DNA of 64,000 nucleotides from Pseudomonas sp. LS44 (GTDB taxonomy: Bacteria; Pseudomonadota; Gammaproteobacteria; Pseudomonadales; Pseudomonadaceae). Position 1 is the stretch's first letter. Every line of letters starts with the position of its first letter. Positions 55,545 to 63,894 of this stretch are shown one piece after another. The stretch is taken from positions 3,100,001-3,164,000 of the forward strand of contig NZ_CP102830.1 of the NCBI RefSeq assembly GCF_024730785.1, in the 5' to 3' direction. The notes beneath the pieces were generated by a model. It did not search any database and was not told the origin of the DNA. It was given only the letters and a program-made list of their open reading frames with translations. Made by a program: the position numbers and the translations under genes.

Positions 55545-56692
55545 GCACCGGCATTCCCGTACTGCTCGTTCAACCAGAAAACCAGGTGCTCGGCGATGTA
55601 CTCGCTGGCGTGGCCATCGCCATAGGGGTTGCTGGCCCGGCTCATCTGCTGGTACGCCTCGGCATCGTCGAGCAACAGGCTGGTCTCGCTGACGATGCCC
55701 GCCACGCTGGTACCCACCAGGCGCACCGTGCCCGCCGCCACGGCCGAGGGCCGCTCGGTGGTGCGGCGCATCACCAGCACCGGCTTGCCAAGTGACGGTG
55801 CTTCCTCCTGGATGCCGCCGGAGTCGGTGAGGATCAGGTGTGAACGGTCCATCAGCCAGACGAACGCCGGATAGTCCAGCGGCGCAATCAGGTGGATGTT
55901 GCGGCGCCCGCCGAGCAGCGCATGCACCGGCTGCTGCACCTGTGGGTTGAGGTGTACCGGGTAGACGAAAGTCACCTCGGGGTACTTGTCGGCCAGGATG
56001 GTGATGGCCTGGCAGATGTGTTCGAAGCCCTTGCCGAAGTTCTCCCGGCGGTGCCCGGTGATCAACACCAGCCGCCCCTCCCGGGGCAGAGCCGCGAGCG
56101 GCGAGCCGGCCGGCGGTTGCCAGCCGGTTTCGTCCAGGTGCGCCTTCATCCACAGCAACGCGTCGATCACCGTGTTGCCGGTGACCTCCATGTTCTCCAG
56201 CGGCACCCACTCCTTGAGCAGGTTGTTGCGGGCCACCCGGGTGGGCGGGAAATGCAGGCTGGCAATCACCGCGGTGAGGTGACGGTTGGCCTCCTCCGGC
56301 CAGGGCGAGTTGACATCACCCGTGCGCAATCCGGCCTCGACGTGGGCCACCGGGATGTGCCGATAGAATGCGGCCAGGGCGGCGACGAAGCTGGTGGTGG
56401 TGTCGCCATGCACCAGCACGACCTGCGGCTGTTGCGCCGCGTAGACCTGATCGAGCCGTCCCAGCAACTGCTGGCTGAGCCCGTTTAGACTCTGCCCCTC
56501 GGTCATCACCTGGAGGTTCTCGTCGACCTGCAACTCGAAGGCATCCAGCACCTGCTGGAGCATCTCGCGGTGCTGGCCGGTGACGCAGACGTACAGTTCG
56601 ATTTCTGCCCGCTCGCGCAGCACGCGCGCCAGCGGGGCCATCTTGATCGCCTCGGGGCGGGTACCGAAGACCATCATTACGCGATAGGACAT
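55541..56692 (-). CDS. wecB: UDP-N-acetylglucosamine 2-epimerase (non-hydrolysing)
   Basis: A 383-residue GT-B-fold epimerase that interconverts UDP-GlcNAc and UDP-ManNAc. It has the family start VMMVFGTRPEAIKMAPLARVL, VTGQHREML, HGDTTTSFVAALAAFY, HVEAGLRTGDVNSPWPEEANR, GHRRENFGKGFEHI and the nucleotide loop TDSGGIQEEAPSLGKPVLVMR. It is the first gene of the operon and overlaps nfrB in an ATGA. A dedicated copy here supplies UDP-ManNAc to NfrB without the ECA pathway that provides WecB in E. coli. GAGG lies 12 bases before the ATG. Confidence 0.95.
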   Translation of the reverse strand: MSYRVMMVFGTRPEAIKMAPLARVLRERAEIELYVCVTGQHREMLQQVLDAFELQVDENLQVMTEGQSLNGLSQQLLGRLDQVYAAQQPQVVLVHGDTTTSFVAALAAFYRHIPVAHVEAGLRTGDVNSPWPEEANRHLTAVIASLHFPPTRVARNNLLKEWVPLENMEVTGNTVIDALLWMKAHLDETGWQPPAGSPLAALPREGRLVLITGHRRENFGKGFEHICQAITILADKYPEVTFVYPVHLNPQVQQPVHALLGGRRNIHLIAPLDYPAFVWLMDRSHLILTDSGGIQEEAPSLGKPVLVMRRTTERPSAVAAGTVRLVGTSVAGIVSETSLLLDDAEAYQQMSRASNPYGDGHASEYIAEHLVFWLNEQYGNAGA

Positions 56693-56736
56693 GGAATCTT
56701 TACCTCACTTGGCATATCCGGAGCTCCTGCCCCGTA

Positions 56737-56754
56737 TGAACGCATGAGCGTTCA
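56737..56754. promoter_or_regulatory. Dyad TGAACGC-N4-GCGTTCA in the wecB promoter
   Basis: Two perfect 7-nt arms with a 4-nt spacer lie just downstream of the Anr box and across the expected -10 region. A repressor bound here would block the promoter. The cognate factor is unknown. Confidence 0.5.
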
Positions 56755-56763
56755 GAAACATGC

Positions 56764-56777
56764 TTGATGAGGATCAA
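56764..56777 (-). promoter_or_regulatory. Perfect Anr/FNR box upstream of wecB
   Basis: TTGATGAGGATCAA matches the TTGAT-N4-ATCAA consensus exactly. Its centre is 78 bp before the wecB ATG; placing the start site 41.5 bp downstream gives a leader of about 37 nt. The neighbouring RND genes end at a terminator before this point, so wecB is the only plausible target. Confidence 0.75.
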
Positions 56778-56817
56778 GCCATTCCAGCTTAGCCCTGCCG
56801 TCAATGGTAGATAAAAG

Positions 56818-56841
56818 AAACCCGGCCTGCTGGCCGGGTTT
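56818..56841 (-). terminator. Rho-independent terminator of the RND operon
   Basis: A perfect 10-bp stem (AAACCCGGCC and GGCCGGGTTT, 4-nt loop) is followed on the minus strand by CTTTTATCT. It insulates the wecB promoter from the efflux operon. Confidence 0.85.
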
Positions 56842-56860
56842 CGTATCGCAGAGACAGAGT

Positions 56861-59800
56861 TCAGCGTTCCTGCTTGACCCGGAACCAGGCCGCGTACAGC
56901 GCTGGCAGAAACACCAGAGTCAGTACCGTGGCGACGATCAAGCCGCCCATGATCGCCACTGCCATCGGCCCGAAGAAGATACTACGCGACAGTGGGATCA
57001 TCGCCAGCACCGCCGCCAGACCGGTCAGCACGATGGGCCGGAAGCGCCGTACGGTCGCTTCGATAATCGCGTTCCATTTGTCCAAACCGGAGCTGATGTC
57101 CTGTTCGATCTGGTCGACCAGAATCACCGAGTTGCGCATGATCATCCCCGACAGGGCGATGGTGCCGAGCATCGCGACGAAGCCGAAGGGCATCTGGAAC
57201 ACGAGCAGGAACAGGGTCACGCCGATCAGCCCCAGCGGCGCGGTGAGGAACACCATCGCCGAGCGCGAGAAGCTCTTCAGCTGCAGCATCAGCAACGTCA
57301 GCACCACGACGATGAACAGCGGAATACCGGCGTTCACCGAGCGCTGGCCACGCCCGGAATCTTCCACGGTGCCGCCGACATCCAGCAGATAGCCGGCCGG
57401 CAGCTCGGCACGGATCGATTCGAGATTCGGCAGGATCTGCTTGGCTACCCCGGTCGGCAGCGTCTTGTCGTAGATATCGCCGCGAATGGTCACCGTCGGC
57501 AGGCGGTTGCGGTGCCAGATGATGCCTTCTTCGAAGCCATATTCGAGGGTGGCGATCTGCGACAGCGGCACGCTTTTGCCCGAGCTGGTCGGCACCGCCA
57601 GGCTCGGCAGCAAGGCCAGCTCCTGACGCTCACGCACGGTGCCGCGCAACTGGATGTCGATCAGCTCATTGTCCTCGCGGTACTGGCTAACCGGCGCGCC
57701 GGTCAGCGAGCTCTGCAAGAACCTCGACAGCTCCGCCGTGCTGATGCCCAGGGCCCGCGCACGCTCCTGATCGATGTTCAAGCGCACCACTTTGCTCGGC
57801 TCTTCCCAGTCCAGGTGCACGTTCACCACATGCGGGTTGTCGCGCACTTTGGCGGCGACCTTGCGCGCTAGCGCCCGCACCTCGTCGATGTGCTCGCCGG
57901 ACACGCGGAACTGCACCGGATAACCCACCGGCGGACCATTCTCCAGACGCGAAACGCGGGTCCGCACGGTGGGGAATTCGTCGTTGACGGTGTCGATCAG
58001 CCAGGTGCGCAGCTCTTCGCGATCCTTGATGGTCTTGGCCAACACCACGAACTGGGCGAAGCTCGCCGCCGGCAATTGCTGATCGAGCGGCAGATAGAAG
58101 CGCGGCGAGCCGGTGCCCACATAGGCCACATAGTTGTCGATACCCGGATGGTTCTTCAGCAGCTCCTCGAGGCGTCCGGCGACCGCCGCAGTGTTGGTCA
58201 GCGAAGCGCCTTCGTTGAGTTTCAGATCGACCATCAGCTCCAGGCGCCCGGAGGACGGGAAGAACTGCTGGGGAATGAAGCGGAACAGCACGACGGAGGC
58301 GACAAACGCGGCGGCGGTGAGGAGGATCACCGTCTTGCGCCGCCGCACGCACCACCCCACCACGCGCCGAACGCGCTGGTAAAACGGGGTCGAATAGGGA
58401 TCGTGACCCTTGTCGCTGCCGCCGTGCTTCTCGGCATGGCGCTTGGCTAGATCCGGCAGCAGGCGCGCGCCCAGGTAAGGCACGAACACCACTGCGGCAA
58501 TCCACGAGACCAGCAGGGCGATGGTCACCACCTGGAAGATCGAGCGGGTGTATTCACCGGTACTCGATTGCGCAGTGGCGATTGGCAGGAAGCCGGCGGC
58601 GGTAATCAGCGTCCCGGTGAGCATCGGGAAGGCCGTACTGGTCCAGGCATAGCTGGCCGCCTTGAGCCGGTCGTAGCCCTGCTCCATCTTGATCGCCATC
58701 ATTTCCACGGCAATGATCGCGTCGTCGACCAGCAAGCCGAGGGACAGCACCAGGGCGCCGAGGGAAATCTTGTGCAGGCCGATGTTGAAGTAGTACATGG
58801 CGGCGAACGTCATCGCCAGCACCAGCGGAATCGATAGCGCCACCACCAGGCCGGTACGCAGGCCGAGCGAGAAGAAACTCACCAGCAGAACGATGATCAG
58901 CGCTTCGGCGAGCACGCGGACGAATTCGCCGACGCCGGTCTTCACCGCCGCCGGCTGGTCGGAAACCTTGCGCAGCTGCATACCGGCTGGCAGGCTTTCC
59001 TGCAGGCGGGCGAAATCTGCCTCGAGCGCATCGCCGAGCACCAGAATGTCGCCACCGGGCTTCATCGATACCGCCAGACCGATGGCATCCTCGCCCATGA
59101 AGCGCATACGCGGCGCGGGTGGATCGTTGAAGCCACGCTTGACCTCGGCCACATCGCTGATGCGAAAAGTCCGGTCGCCGACCCGGATCGGAAAGTCGCG
59201 AATTTCCTTCACCGAGTCGAACTTACCGCTGACCCGCAGCTGCACACGGTCGCTGGAGGTCTCGAAGAAACCTGCGGCGGCTATCGCGTTCTGCTCCTCC
59301 AACGCCTTCTGCACCGCGGCCAACGGCAGGCCGAGAGTCGCCAGCTTGACGTTGGACAGCTCAATCCAGATTTTCTCGTCCTGCAGACCGATCAGGTCGA
59401 CCTTGCCCACATCCTTGACCCGCTGCAGTTGCAGCTGAATGCGGTCGGCATAGTCCTTGAGCACCGCATAGTCGAAACCTTCGCCGGTCAGTGCATAGAT
59501 ATTGCCGAAGTTAGTGCCGAACTCGTCGTTGAAGAACGGCCCCTGGATGCCCTGCGGCAGGGTGTGGCGGATGTCGCCGACCTTCTTGCGCACCTGGTAC
59601 CACAGCTCGGGAATCTCCTTGGAGGTCATCGAATCGCGGGCGATGAACGTCACCTGCGACTCGCCCGGCCGCGAGAAGGACAGAATCCGATCGAAATCGC
59701 CGGTTTCCATGAGTTTCTTCTCGATGCGCTCGGTGACCTGTCGCGACATCTCCTCGGCGCTCGCGCCCGGCCATTGGGTACGCACCACCATGGCCTTCCA

Positions 59801-59929
59801 GGTGAATGGCGGATCCTCGCTCTGGCCCAGCTTGGTGTAGGAGATGGCGCCGACAATGCCCAGCAAGAGCATGAGATAGAGGACGATCTGGCGGTTCTGC
59901 AGCGCCCAGGCGGAAAGGTTGAAGCCCAT
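56861..59929 (-). CDS. RND efflux permease (HAE-1 type)
   Basis: A 1022-residue inner-membrane proton-driven transporter of the AcrB superfamily with twelve predicted helices. The central proton relay is the D-D pair in LGLLVDDAIIAVEMMAIKM (TM4), and TM10-12 includes LSGMIMRNSVILVDQIEQD. The N-terminus (MGFNLSAWALQNRQIVLYLMLLLGIVGA) resembles the TriC/VmeK-like subgroup more than MexB. It is 5 bp after the adaptor gene. No outer-membrane channel gene is adjacent, so it probably uses a shared TolC/OpmH-type protein. Substrates are unknown. Confidence 0.92.
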   Translation of the reverse strand: MGFNLSAWALQNRQIVLYLMLLLGIVGAISYTKLGQSEDPPFTWKAMVVRTQWPGASAEEMSRQVTERIEKKLMETGDFDRILSFSRPGESQVTFIARDSMTSKEIPELWYQVRKKVGDIRHTLPQGIQGPFFNDEFGTNFGNIYALTGEGFDYAVLKDYADRIQLQLQRVKDVGKVDLIGLQDEKIWIELSNVKLATLGLPLAAVQKALEEQNAIAAAGFFETSSDRVQLRVSGKFDSVKEIRDFPIRVGDRTFRISDVAEVKRGFNDPPAPRMRFMGEDAIGLAVSMKPGGDILVLGDALEADFARLQESLPAGMQLRKVSDQPAAVKTGVGEFVRVLAEALIIVLLVSFFSLGLRTGLVVALSIPLVLAMTFAAMYYFNIGLHKISLGALVLSLGLLVDDAIIAVEMMAIKMEQGYDRLKAASYAWTSTAFPMLTGTLITAAGFLPIATAQSSTGEYTRSIFQVVTIALLVSWIAAVVFVPYLGARLLPDLAKRHAEKHGGSDKGHDPYSTPFYQRVRRVVGWCVRRRKTVILLTAAAFVASVVLFRFIPQQFFPSSGRLELMVDLKLNEGASLTNTAAVAGRLEELLKNHPGIDNYVAYVGTGSPRFYLPLDQQLPAASFAQFVVLAKTIKDREELRTWLIDTVNDEFPTVRTRVSRLENGPPVGYPVQFRVSGEHIDEVRALARKVAAKVRDNPHVVNVHLDWEEPSKVVRLNIDQERARALGISTAELSRFLQSSLTGAPVSQYREDNELIDIQLRGTVRERQELALLPSLAVPTSSGKSVPLSQIATLEYGFEEGIIWHRNRLPTVTIRGDIYDKTLPTGVAKQILPNLESIRAELPAGYLLDVGGTVEDSGRGQRSVNAGIPLFIVVVLTLLMLQLKSFSRSAMVFLTAPLGLIGVTLFLLVFQMPFGFVAMLGTIALSGMIMRNSVILVDQIEQDISSGLDKWNAIIEATVRRFRPIVLTGLAAVLAMIPLSRSIFFGPMAVAIMGGLIVATVLTLVFLPALYAAWFRVKQER

Positions 59930-59934
59930 CGGGA

Positions 59935-61038
59935 TTACTCCTTACCAGCCAGTTTGACCGCACGATTGGCACGGTCCACCGGATGCACCTTCTGACCTTC
60001 CTGTAATACCTGCACGCCGGCGGCGACCACCCAATCGTCGGCGCTGAGCCCTTCGAGTACCGGCACCAGCTTGTCGGTGTACGCGCCAATGCGCACCAAA
60101 CGGCGTTGGATGGTCGAGGTTTGTGGATCGACCACCCACACGTACGGCTGATTGTTCTCTGCGGTTAGCGCCGACATCGGCACCGCCAACGGCACATCGC
60201 CATTCGCCTGCACGAACACGCGGGCGCTCTGGCCCAGCTCGGCACGCACTTTGCCGTCCTTGAACGACACCCGCGCCGCATAGGTACGCGACTGTGGATC
60301 GGCGGCTGGCGACAGCTCACGAATTTGTCCGGCAAAGCGTTCACCGGGTTGCGACCAGAGTTCGACCGCAACGGCCTGGCCGATCTTGAAATGCTCGATG
60401 GCATGCTCAGGCAGGCTGATCAGCACTTCCCGCTCGCCATCGGCCGCCAGGGTGAATACGGTTTGTCCGGCGGCCACAACCTGACCGTCCTCGACCCGCC
60501 GGCTGGCAATCACGCCCGCCGCTGGAGCACGCAGCACCGCATAGTCGGCCTGGTTGCTGGCGACATTGAATTCGGCGCGGATCTGCTTCACCCGCGCCGC
60601 GCCGGCGCGGTACTGGTTTTCCACGGTGTCGTATTGCGAGCGGCTGATCATCTGCCGCTCCAGCAAGGTTTTGTAACGGTCGCGTTCGCTGCTCACCAGC
60701 TTCAGGTTGGCTTCGGCAGCGACCACCTGGGCGCGCGCGGCATCCAGTTGCAGGCGCACATCCTCGGGGTCGAGCTGGGCCAGCGGCTGATCCTTCTTGA
60801 CCCGCGCGCCGCTGTCGACCAGGCGTTTGCTGACCTTGCCGCCAATCCGGAAGGCCAGGTCCGGCTCCAATCGCGCGCGCACCTCGCCCGGATAGGCATC
60901 GACCGCTTCACCAGCGGGCTGCGGCTGCACGACCATGGCGGGGCGAATGGCCTGAGCCACCTGCTCCCCGTTACCACAAGCAGCGAGCAGACAGATAAGA
61001 GTCAACGGCAAGACATGAGGCGGGATGCGGCGACGCAT
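59935..61038 (-). CDS. RND efflux periplasmic adaptor (lipoprotein)
   Basis: A 367-residue membrane-fusion protein. The signal ends in a lipobox (ICLLAACGN, C21). The lipoyl, helical hairpin and beta-barrel domains follow, with coiled-coil stretch LDAARAQVVAAEANLKLVSSERDRYKTL and second lipoyl half ADYAVLRAPAAGVIASRRVEDGQVV. ATG 61038 with AAGGTG upstream is preferred; the longer open frame crosses the operator region. It is divergent from the TetR gene and 5 bp before the permease gene. Confidence 0.92.
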   Translation of the reverse strand: MRRRIPPHVLPLTLICLLAACGNGEQVAQAIRPAMVVQPQPAGEAVDAYPGEVRARLEPDLAFRIGGKVSKRLVDSGARVKKDQPLAQLDPEDVRLQLDAARAQVVAAEANLKLVSSERDRYKTLLERQMISRSQYDTVENQYRAGAARVKQIRAEFNVASNQADYAVLRAPAAGVIASRRVEDGQVVAAGQTVFTLAADGEREVLISLPEHAIEHFKIGQAVAVELWSQPGERFAGQIRELSPAADPQSRTYAARVSFKDGKVRAELGQSARVFVQANGDVPLAVPMSALTAENNQPYVWVVDPQTSTIQRRLVRIGAYTDKLVPVLEGLSADDWVVAAGVQVLQEGQKVHPVDRANRAVKLAGKE

Positions 61039-61074
61039 GGCAGTGCACCTTACGAAAGAAACGGTTTGAATATT

Positions 61075-61090
61075 TATACTGCGCGGTATA
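61075..61090. promoter_or_regulatory. Operator-like dyad between RND and TetR genes
   Basis: TATACTGCGCGGTATA is a 16-bp near-perfect palindrome (one mismatched pair). It lies 37 bp before the adaptor gene and 53 bp before the TetR gene, the expected place for a TetR operator controlling both. Confidence 0.65.
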
Positions 61091-61142
61091 GTAAAAATAC
61101 CAAACTCACCAGTCCAGTATTCCTGAGCGAATAAATCCACAA

Positions 61143-61787
61143 ATGTCTGACAATTCGTTGCAACCCAGCGGGCCCGGCCGACCCAAGGACCCCGCCAAGC
61201 GCAAGGCCATCCTTGAGGCCGCCAAAACCCTGTTTCTGCGCAACGGTTTTGACGGCAGCAGCATGGATGCAATTGCTGCCGAGGCGGGGGTTTCCAAGCT
61301 CACCGTGTACAGCCATTTCACCGACAAGGAGACCTTGTTTTCCGCCGCAGTAAAGGCCAAATGCGAAGAACAGTTGCCGGAACTGATGTTCGAGCTGATC
61401 GACGGCGTACCCATGGAAACGGTGCTGATGAACATCGGCCGCGGGTTTCACGCGCTGATCAGCAGTGGCGAGTCGATCGAACTGCACCGCCTACTGGTGA
61501 CGCTGGGCAGTCAGGACCCGACGCTGGCCAAAATGTTCTTCGATGCCGGCCCGCAGCGCGTACTGCACGAGATGGAACACCTGCTGGCGAAAGTCCACGC
61601 CAGCGGACAGCTGCAGATCAGCAAGCCACTGAACGCCGCCGAACACTTCTTTTGCCTGATCAGGGGCGGCGTCAACTTCCGCCTACTGGCCGGCTGCGGC
61701 GAGCAACTCAGCCCGAGCGAAGCCGAAGAACACGTCCAAGAAGTAGTCGAACTGTTTATCCGCGCTTATCACCCGCGACCCGACTGA
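61143..61787 (+). CDS. TetR family repressor of the RND operon
   Basis: A 214-residue TetR/AcrR regulator with the DNA-binding region FDGSSMDAIAAEAGVSKLTVYSHFTDKETLFSAAV (about residues 37-71) and an AefR-like C-terminal domain (LHRLLVTLGSQDPTLAKMFFDAGP). It is divergent from the RND adaptor, with a dyad in the shared gap, so repression of the pump with relief by ligand is likely. Confidence 0.92.
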   Translation: MSDNSLQPSGPGRPKDPAKRKAILEAAKTLFLRNGFDGSSMDAIAAEAGVSKLTVYSHFTDKETLFSAAVKAKCEEQLPELMFELIDGVPMETVLMNIGRGFHALISSGESIELHRLLVTLGSQDPTLAKMFFDAGPQRVLHEMEHLLAKVHASGQLQISKPLNAAEHFFCLIRGGVNFRLLAGCGEQLSPSEAEEHVQEVVELFIRAYHPRPD

Positions 61788-61791
61788 GTCT

Positions 61792-61899
61792 GTAGGGTGG
61801 GTTAACTGTAGGCGTAACCCACCAAGCTTTGCGGAATTCCGACGCCCCACAAGCGGTACCGCTGGCGGGTTACGCCGCTACGCGGCTAACCCACCCTAC
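61792..61899. repeat. Inverted repeat GTAGGGTGGGTTA family, second locus
   Basis: Outer arms GTAGGGTGGGTTA and TAACCCACCCTAC with inner GCGTAACCCACC and GGCGGGTTACGCC. It is related to 38644-38748 and lies between the convergent TetR and rsmJ genes. Confidence 0.8.
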
Positions 61900-61927
61900 A
61901 AAAGCGGCTACGCGCTGTGCCTGCCGC

Positions 61928-62710
61928 TCAGTCTTTATCCAGCGCCTTTTTCGGATAGATATCGTAGCGGCTCGATTTGCCTTCCAGGCTGTAGCCCGGC
62001 TTGGGCCCGTCGATGATCGGCGCCTTGCGCGGGCGCTTGACCACCACCCGGTGACTGGCCAACTCCAGCGCCGCAGCGAGCAGCGCCGGGGCATCCAGAT
62101 CGTCGCCAACCAGCGGGCGGAACAGGCGCATTTCCTTCTTCACCAGGGCGCTCTTGTCGCGGTGCGGAAACATCGGATCGAGATACACCACTTGCGGCGC
62201 CGGGCCTTGCCAACCGCGCATGCGCTCGATCGCATTGCCGCTGAGCAGCTGCATGCGCGCCGCGATTGCCGCCACCTCGGGCGAGCAGGCCGCGCGAGCC
62301 AGTCCATCCTCGAGCAAGGCGGCGATGATCGGCTGACGTTCGATCAGGGTCAGCTGGCAACCCAGCCCGGCCAGCACGAACGCGTCGCGCCCCAACCCCG
62401 CCGTGGCGTCCACGATCCGCGGGCGGATACCGGCCTGCACGCCGACCGCCTTGGCGATCATCTGCCCACTGCCGCCGCCATACAGGCGCCGATGCGCCGC
62501 CGCGCCTTCGACAAAGTCCACCCGCACAGGGCCTGGCGCCTGCGGGCCGAGGTCGACCAGTTGCAGACCGGCGTCGCCCAGTTGCAGGGCGAACTGCGCC
62601 TCGCCGCCCAACGGCAACCCAAGCCGCTCACCCCAACTGGCCGCCTGCGCCGCATAGCGCGGTTCCAGCGCTTCGACGCGCACCAGGATTGTTTCCAGCT
62701 CGTCACTCAT
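61928..62710 (-). CDS. rsmJ: 16S rRNA m2G1516 methyltransferase RsmJ
   Basis: A 260-residue SAM-dependent methyltransferase of the RsmJ (YhiQ) family. The SAM region is in [30 protein letters not shown] (about residues 98-127) and the catalytic motif is [24 protein letters not shown]. The C-terminus holds [30 protein letters not shown]. RsmJ methylates G1516 of 16S rRNA in E. coli. ATG 62710 is chosen over GTG 62716; neither has a strong ribosome site. Confidence 0.93.
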   Translation of the reverse strand: MSDELETILVRVEALEPRYAAQAASWGERLGLPLGGEAQFALQLGDAGLQLVDLGPQAPGPVRVDFVEGAAAHRRLYGGGSGQMIAKAVGVQAGIRPRIVDATAGLGRDAFVLAGLGCQLTLIERQPIIAALLEDGLARAACSPEVAAIAARMQLLSGNAIERMRGWQGPAPQVVYLDPMFPHRDKSALVKKEMRLFRPLVGDDLDAPALLAAALELASHRVVVKRPRKAPIIDGPKPGYSLEGKSSRYDIYPKKALDKD

Positions 62711-62785
62711 TGCCACACGCCCAGTCTATCGATCCGCAACCAGCCGGCATTTTGCCAGAGCGGCGCGGAGTTTTTCCTATCGCGG

Positions 62786-63019
62786 CTAACGGCACATGCG
62801 AAACAGGCCCATGCCGACATGGAAATGATCGCCATGGGCCGCGTTGTAGTCCGATCCCAGGGTGACGTTGAAATGCTTGCAGGCCGCCGCCTGGACTCTG
62901 CGCAGGAACAACGCTTCGCGGTCGGTGTCGCGCCAATCCTGCGCCAGGCTGATGCGTCGGCCGTCGCGCAGGCGAAAACCGGCGATATCCAGCGCATTCG
63001 CCGAGCCATGCTGACCGCT
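62786..63019 (-). pseudogene. C-terminal remnant of an extensin-family protein
   Basis: Directly after the DUF72 stop, in the same reading frame, 77 codons run to TAG 62786. They encode HGSANALDIAGFRLRDG, ISLAQDW, FLRRVQAAACKHFNVTLGSDYN and AAHGDHFHVGMGLFRMCR. This is the conserved C-terminal half of extensin-like proteins (HGxAxAxDI, NxxHxDHFHxD), including the paired zinc-type histidines. There is no start codon and the N-terminal part is missing, so it is a decayed gene fragment. The other open frames here translate to nonsense. Confidence 0.7.
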
Positions 63020-63883
63020 TCAAAGTAGTACGAGTTGCTCTCGCGTTGCGCCTTCGTCGTGTTCAACCGTCAATGCCGGCAAGCCAGGCAGACGCTCGGC
63101 CAATAATGCGTGGAAGCGCAATGCCTGGGCGGCCGCCAGCTGATTATCCGGCGTGTGGAGAAACACGTAAGGCGTCAGGCCTTGCTCGATCCAGCTAGCG
63201 ACCTTGTCCACCCAGGGCAGCAGAAATGGTTCGTTAGCCGGCAGATCAGGCCCACCGATAAAACGCACCTGCGGACTGTCACTGAACGCCGCCGGGCGCA
63301 CCGGCAGACGTGGCTTTTTCGCTTGCGCATGACGCACCGCAGGATCGTCTGACCGGCAGCTGAACAGCGCCCGCGAATCCAGGCAGATGCGCTCGACCGC
63401 GCGCTCACGCAGCAGCCGATTGAGCGCGCGCTCCTCATCGCCCTTGGCGAAGAACGCCGCATGCCGCACCTCCACGGCGATGCGGCGGTGCTGGAAATGC
63501 TCCAGCCAGGCCGCCAGCTCGCCGAGCCGCTGCGGGCCAAAACTGGCCGGCAACTGCAACCAGAGCGGCGCGACTCGCTCACCCAACGGTGCCAACAAAC
63601 GCAGGAATGCCTCGCAGGCGTCGAGTCGATCGCGCAGATCGCCGTGATGACTGATATCACACGGCACCTTGGCGCAGAAGCGGAAGTCAGTCGGCATCGC
63701 ATCGGCCCAGCGCTGCACCGTAGCAGTCGTCGGTGGCGCGTAAAAAGTGGTGTTGCCCTCTACCGCGTTGAGCACGCGCACGTAGTGTTCGAGGCTAGCG
63801 GCCGGCCGCGCATCCGGCGGATACAGAACACCGCGCCAAGCCGGCTCGTTCCATGACGGACAGCCAAGGTGGTAGGGCAGCAC
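63020..63883 (-). CDS. DUF72 family protein (YecE-like)
   Basis: A 287-residue TIM-barrel protein of the DUF72 family (YecE), with the motifs HLGCPSWNEPAWRG, VEGNTTFYAPP, PTDFRFCAKVPCDISHH and the C-terminal YVFLHTPDNQLAAAQALRFHALL. The biochemical function is unknown. It starts at GTG 63883, 11 bp after the preceding gene, without a clear ribosome site. Its stop immediately precedes the extensin-like remnant, so a deletion has joined the two. Confidence 0.85.
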   Translation of the reverse strand: MLPYHLGCPSWNEPAWRGVLYPPDARPAASLEHYVRVLNAVEGNTTFYAPPTTATVQRWADAMPTDFRFCAKVPCDISHHGDLRDRLDACEAFLRLLAPLGERVAPLWLQLPASFGPQRLGELAAWLEHFQHRRIAVEVRHAAFFAKGDEERALNRLLRERAVERICLDSRALFSCRSDDPAVRHAQAKKPRLPVRPAAFSDSPQVRFIGGPDLPANEPFLLPWVDKVASWIEQGLTPYVFLHTPDNQLAAAQALRFHALLAERLPGLPALTVEHDEGATREQLVLL

Positions 63884-63894
63884 GGAGAAGCGGC

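Noticed and set aside
54339..55625. 428-codon plus-strand open frame opposite nfrB
   Set aside because: No start signal, no motif; the nfrB frame holds all glycosyltransferase motifs.
62707..63066. 119- and 106-codon frames in the extensin remnant region
   Set aside because: Only the third frame, in phase with DUF72, shows a conserved protein pattern.
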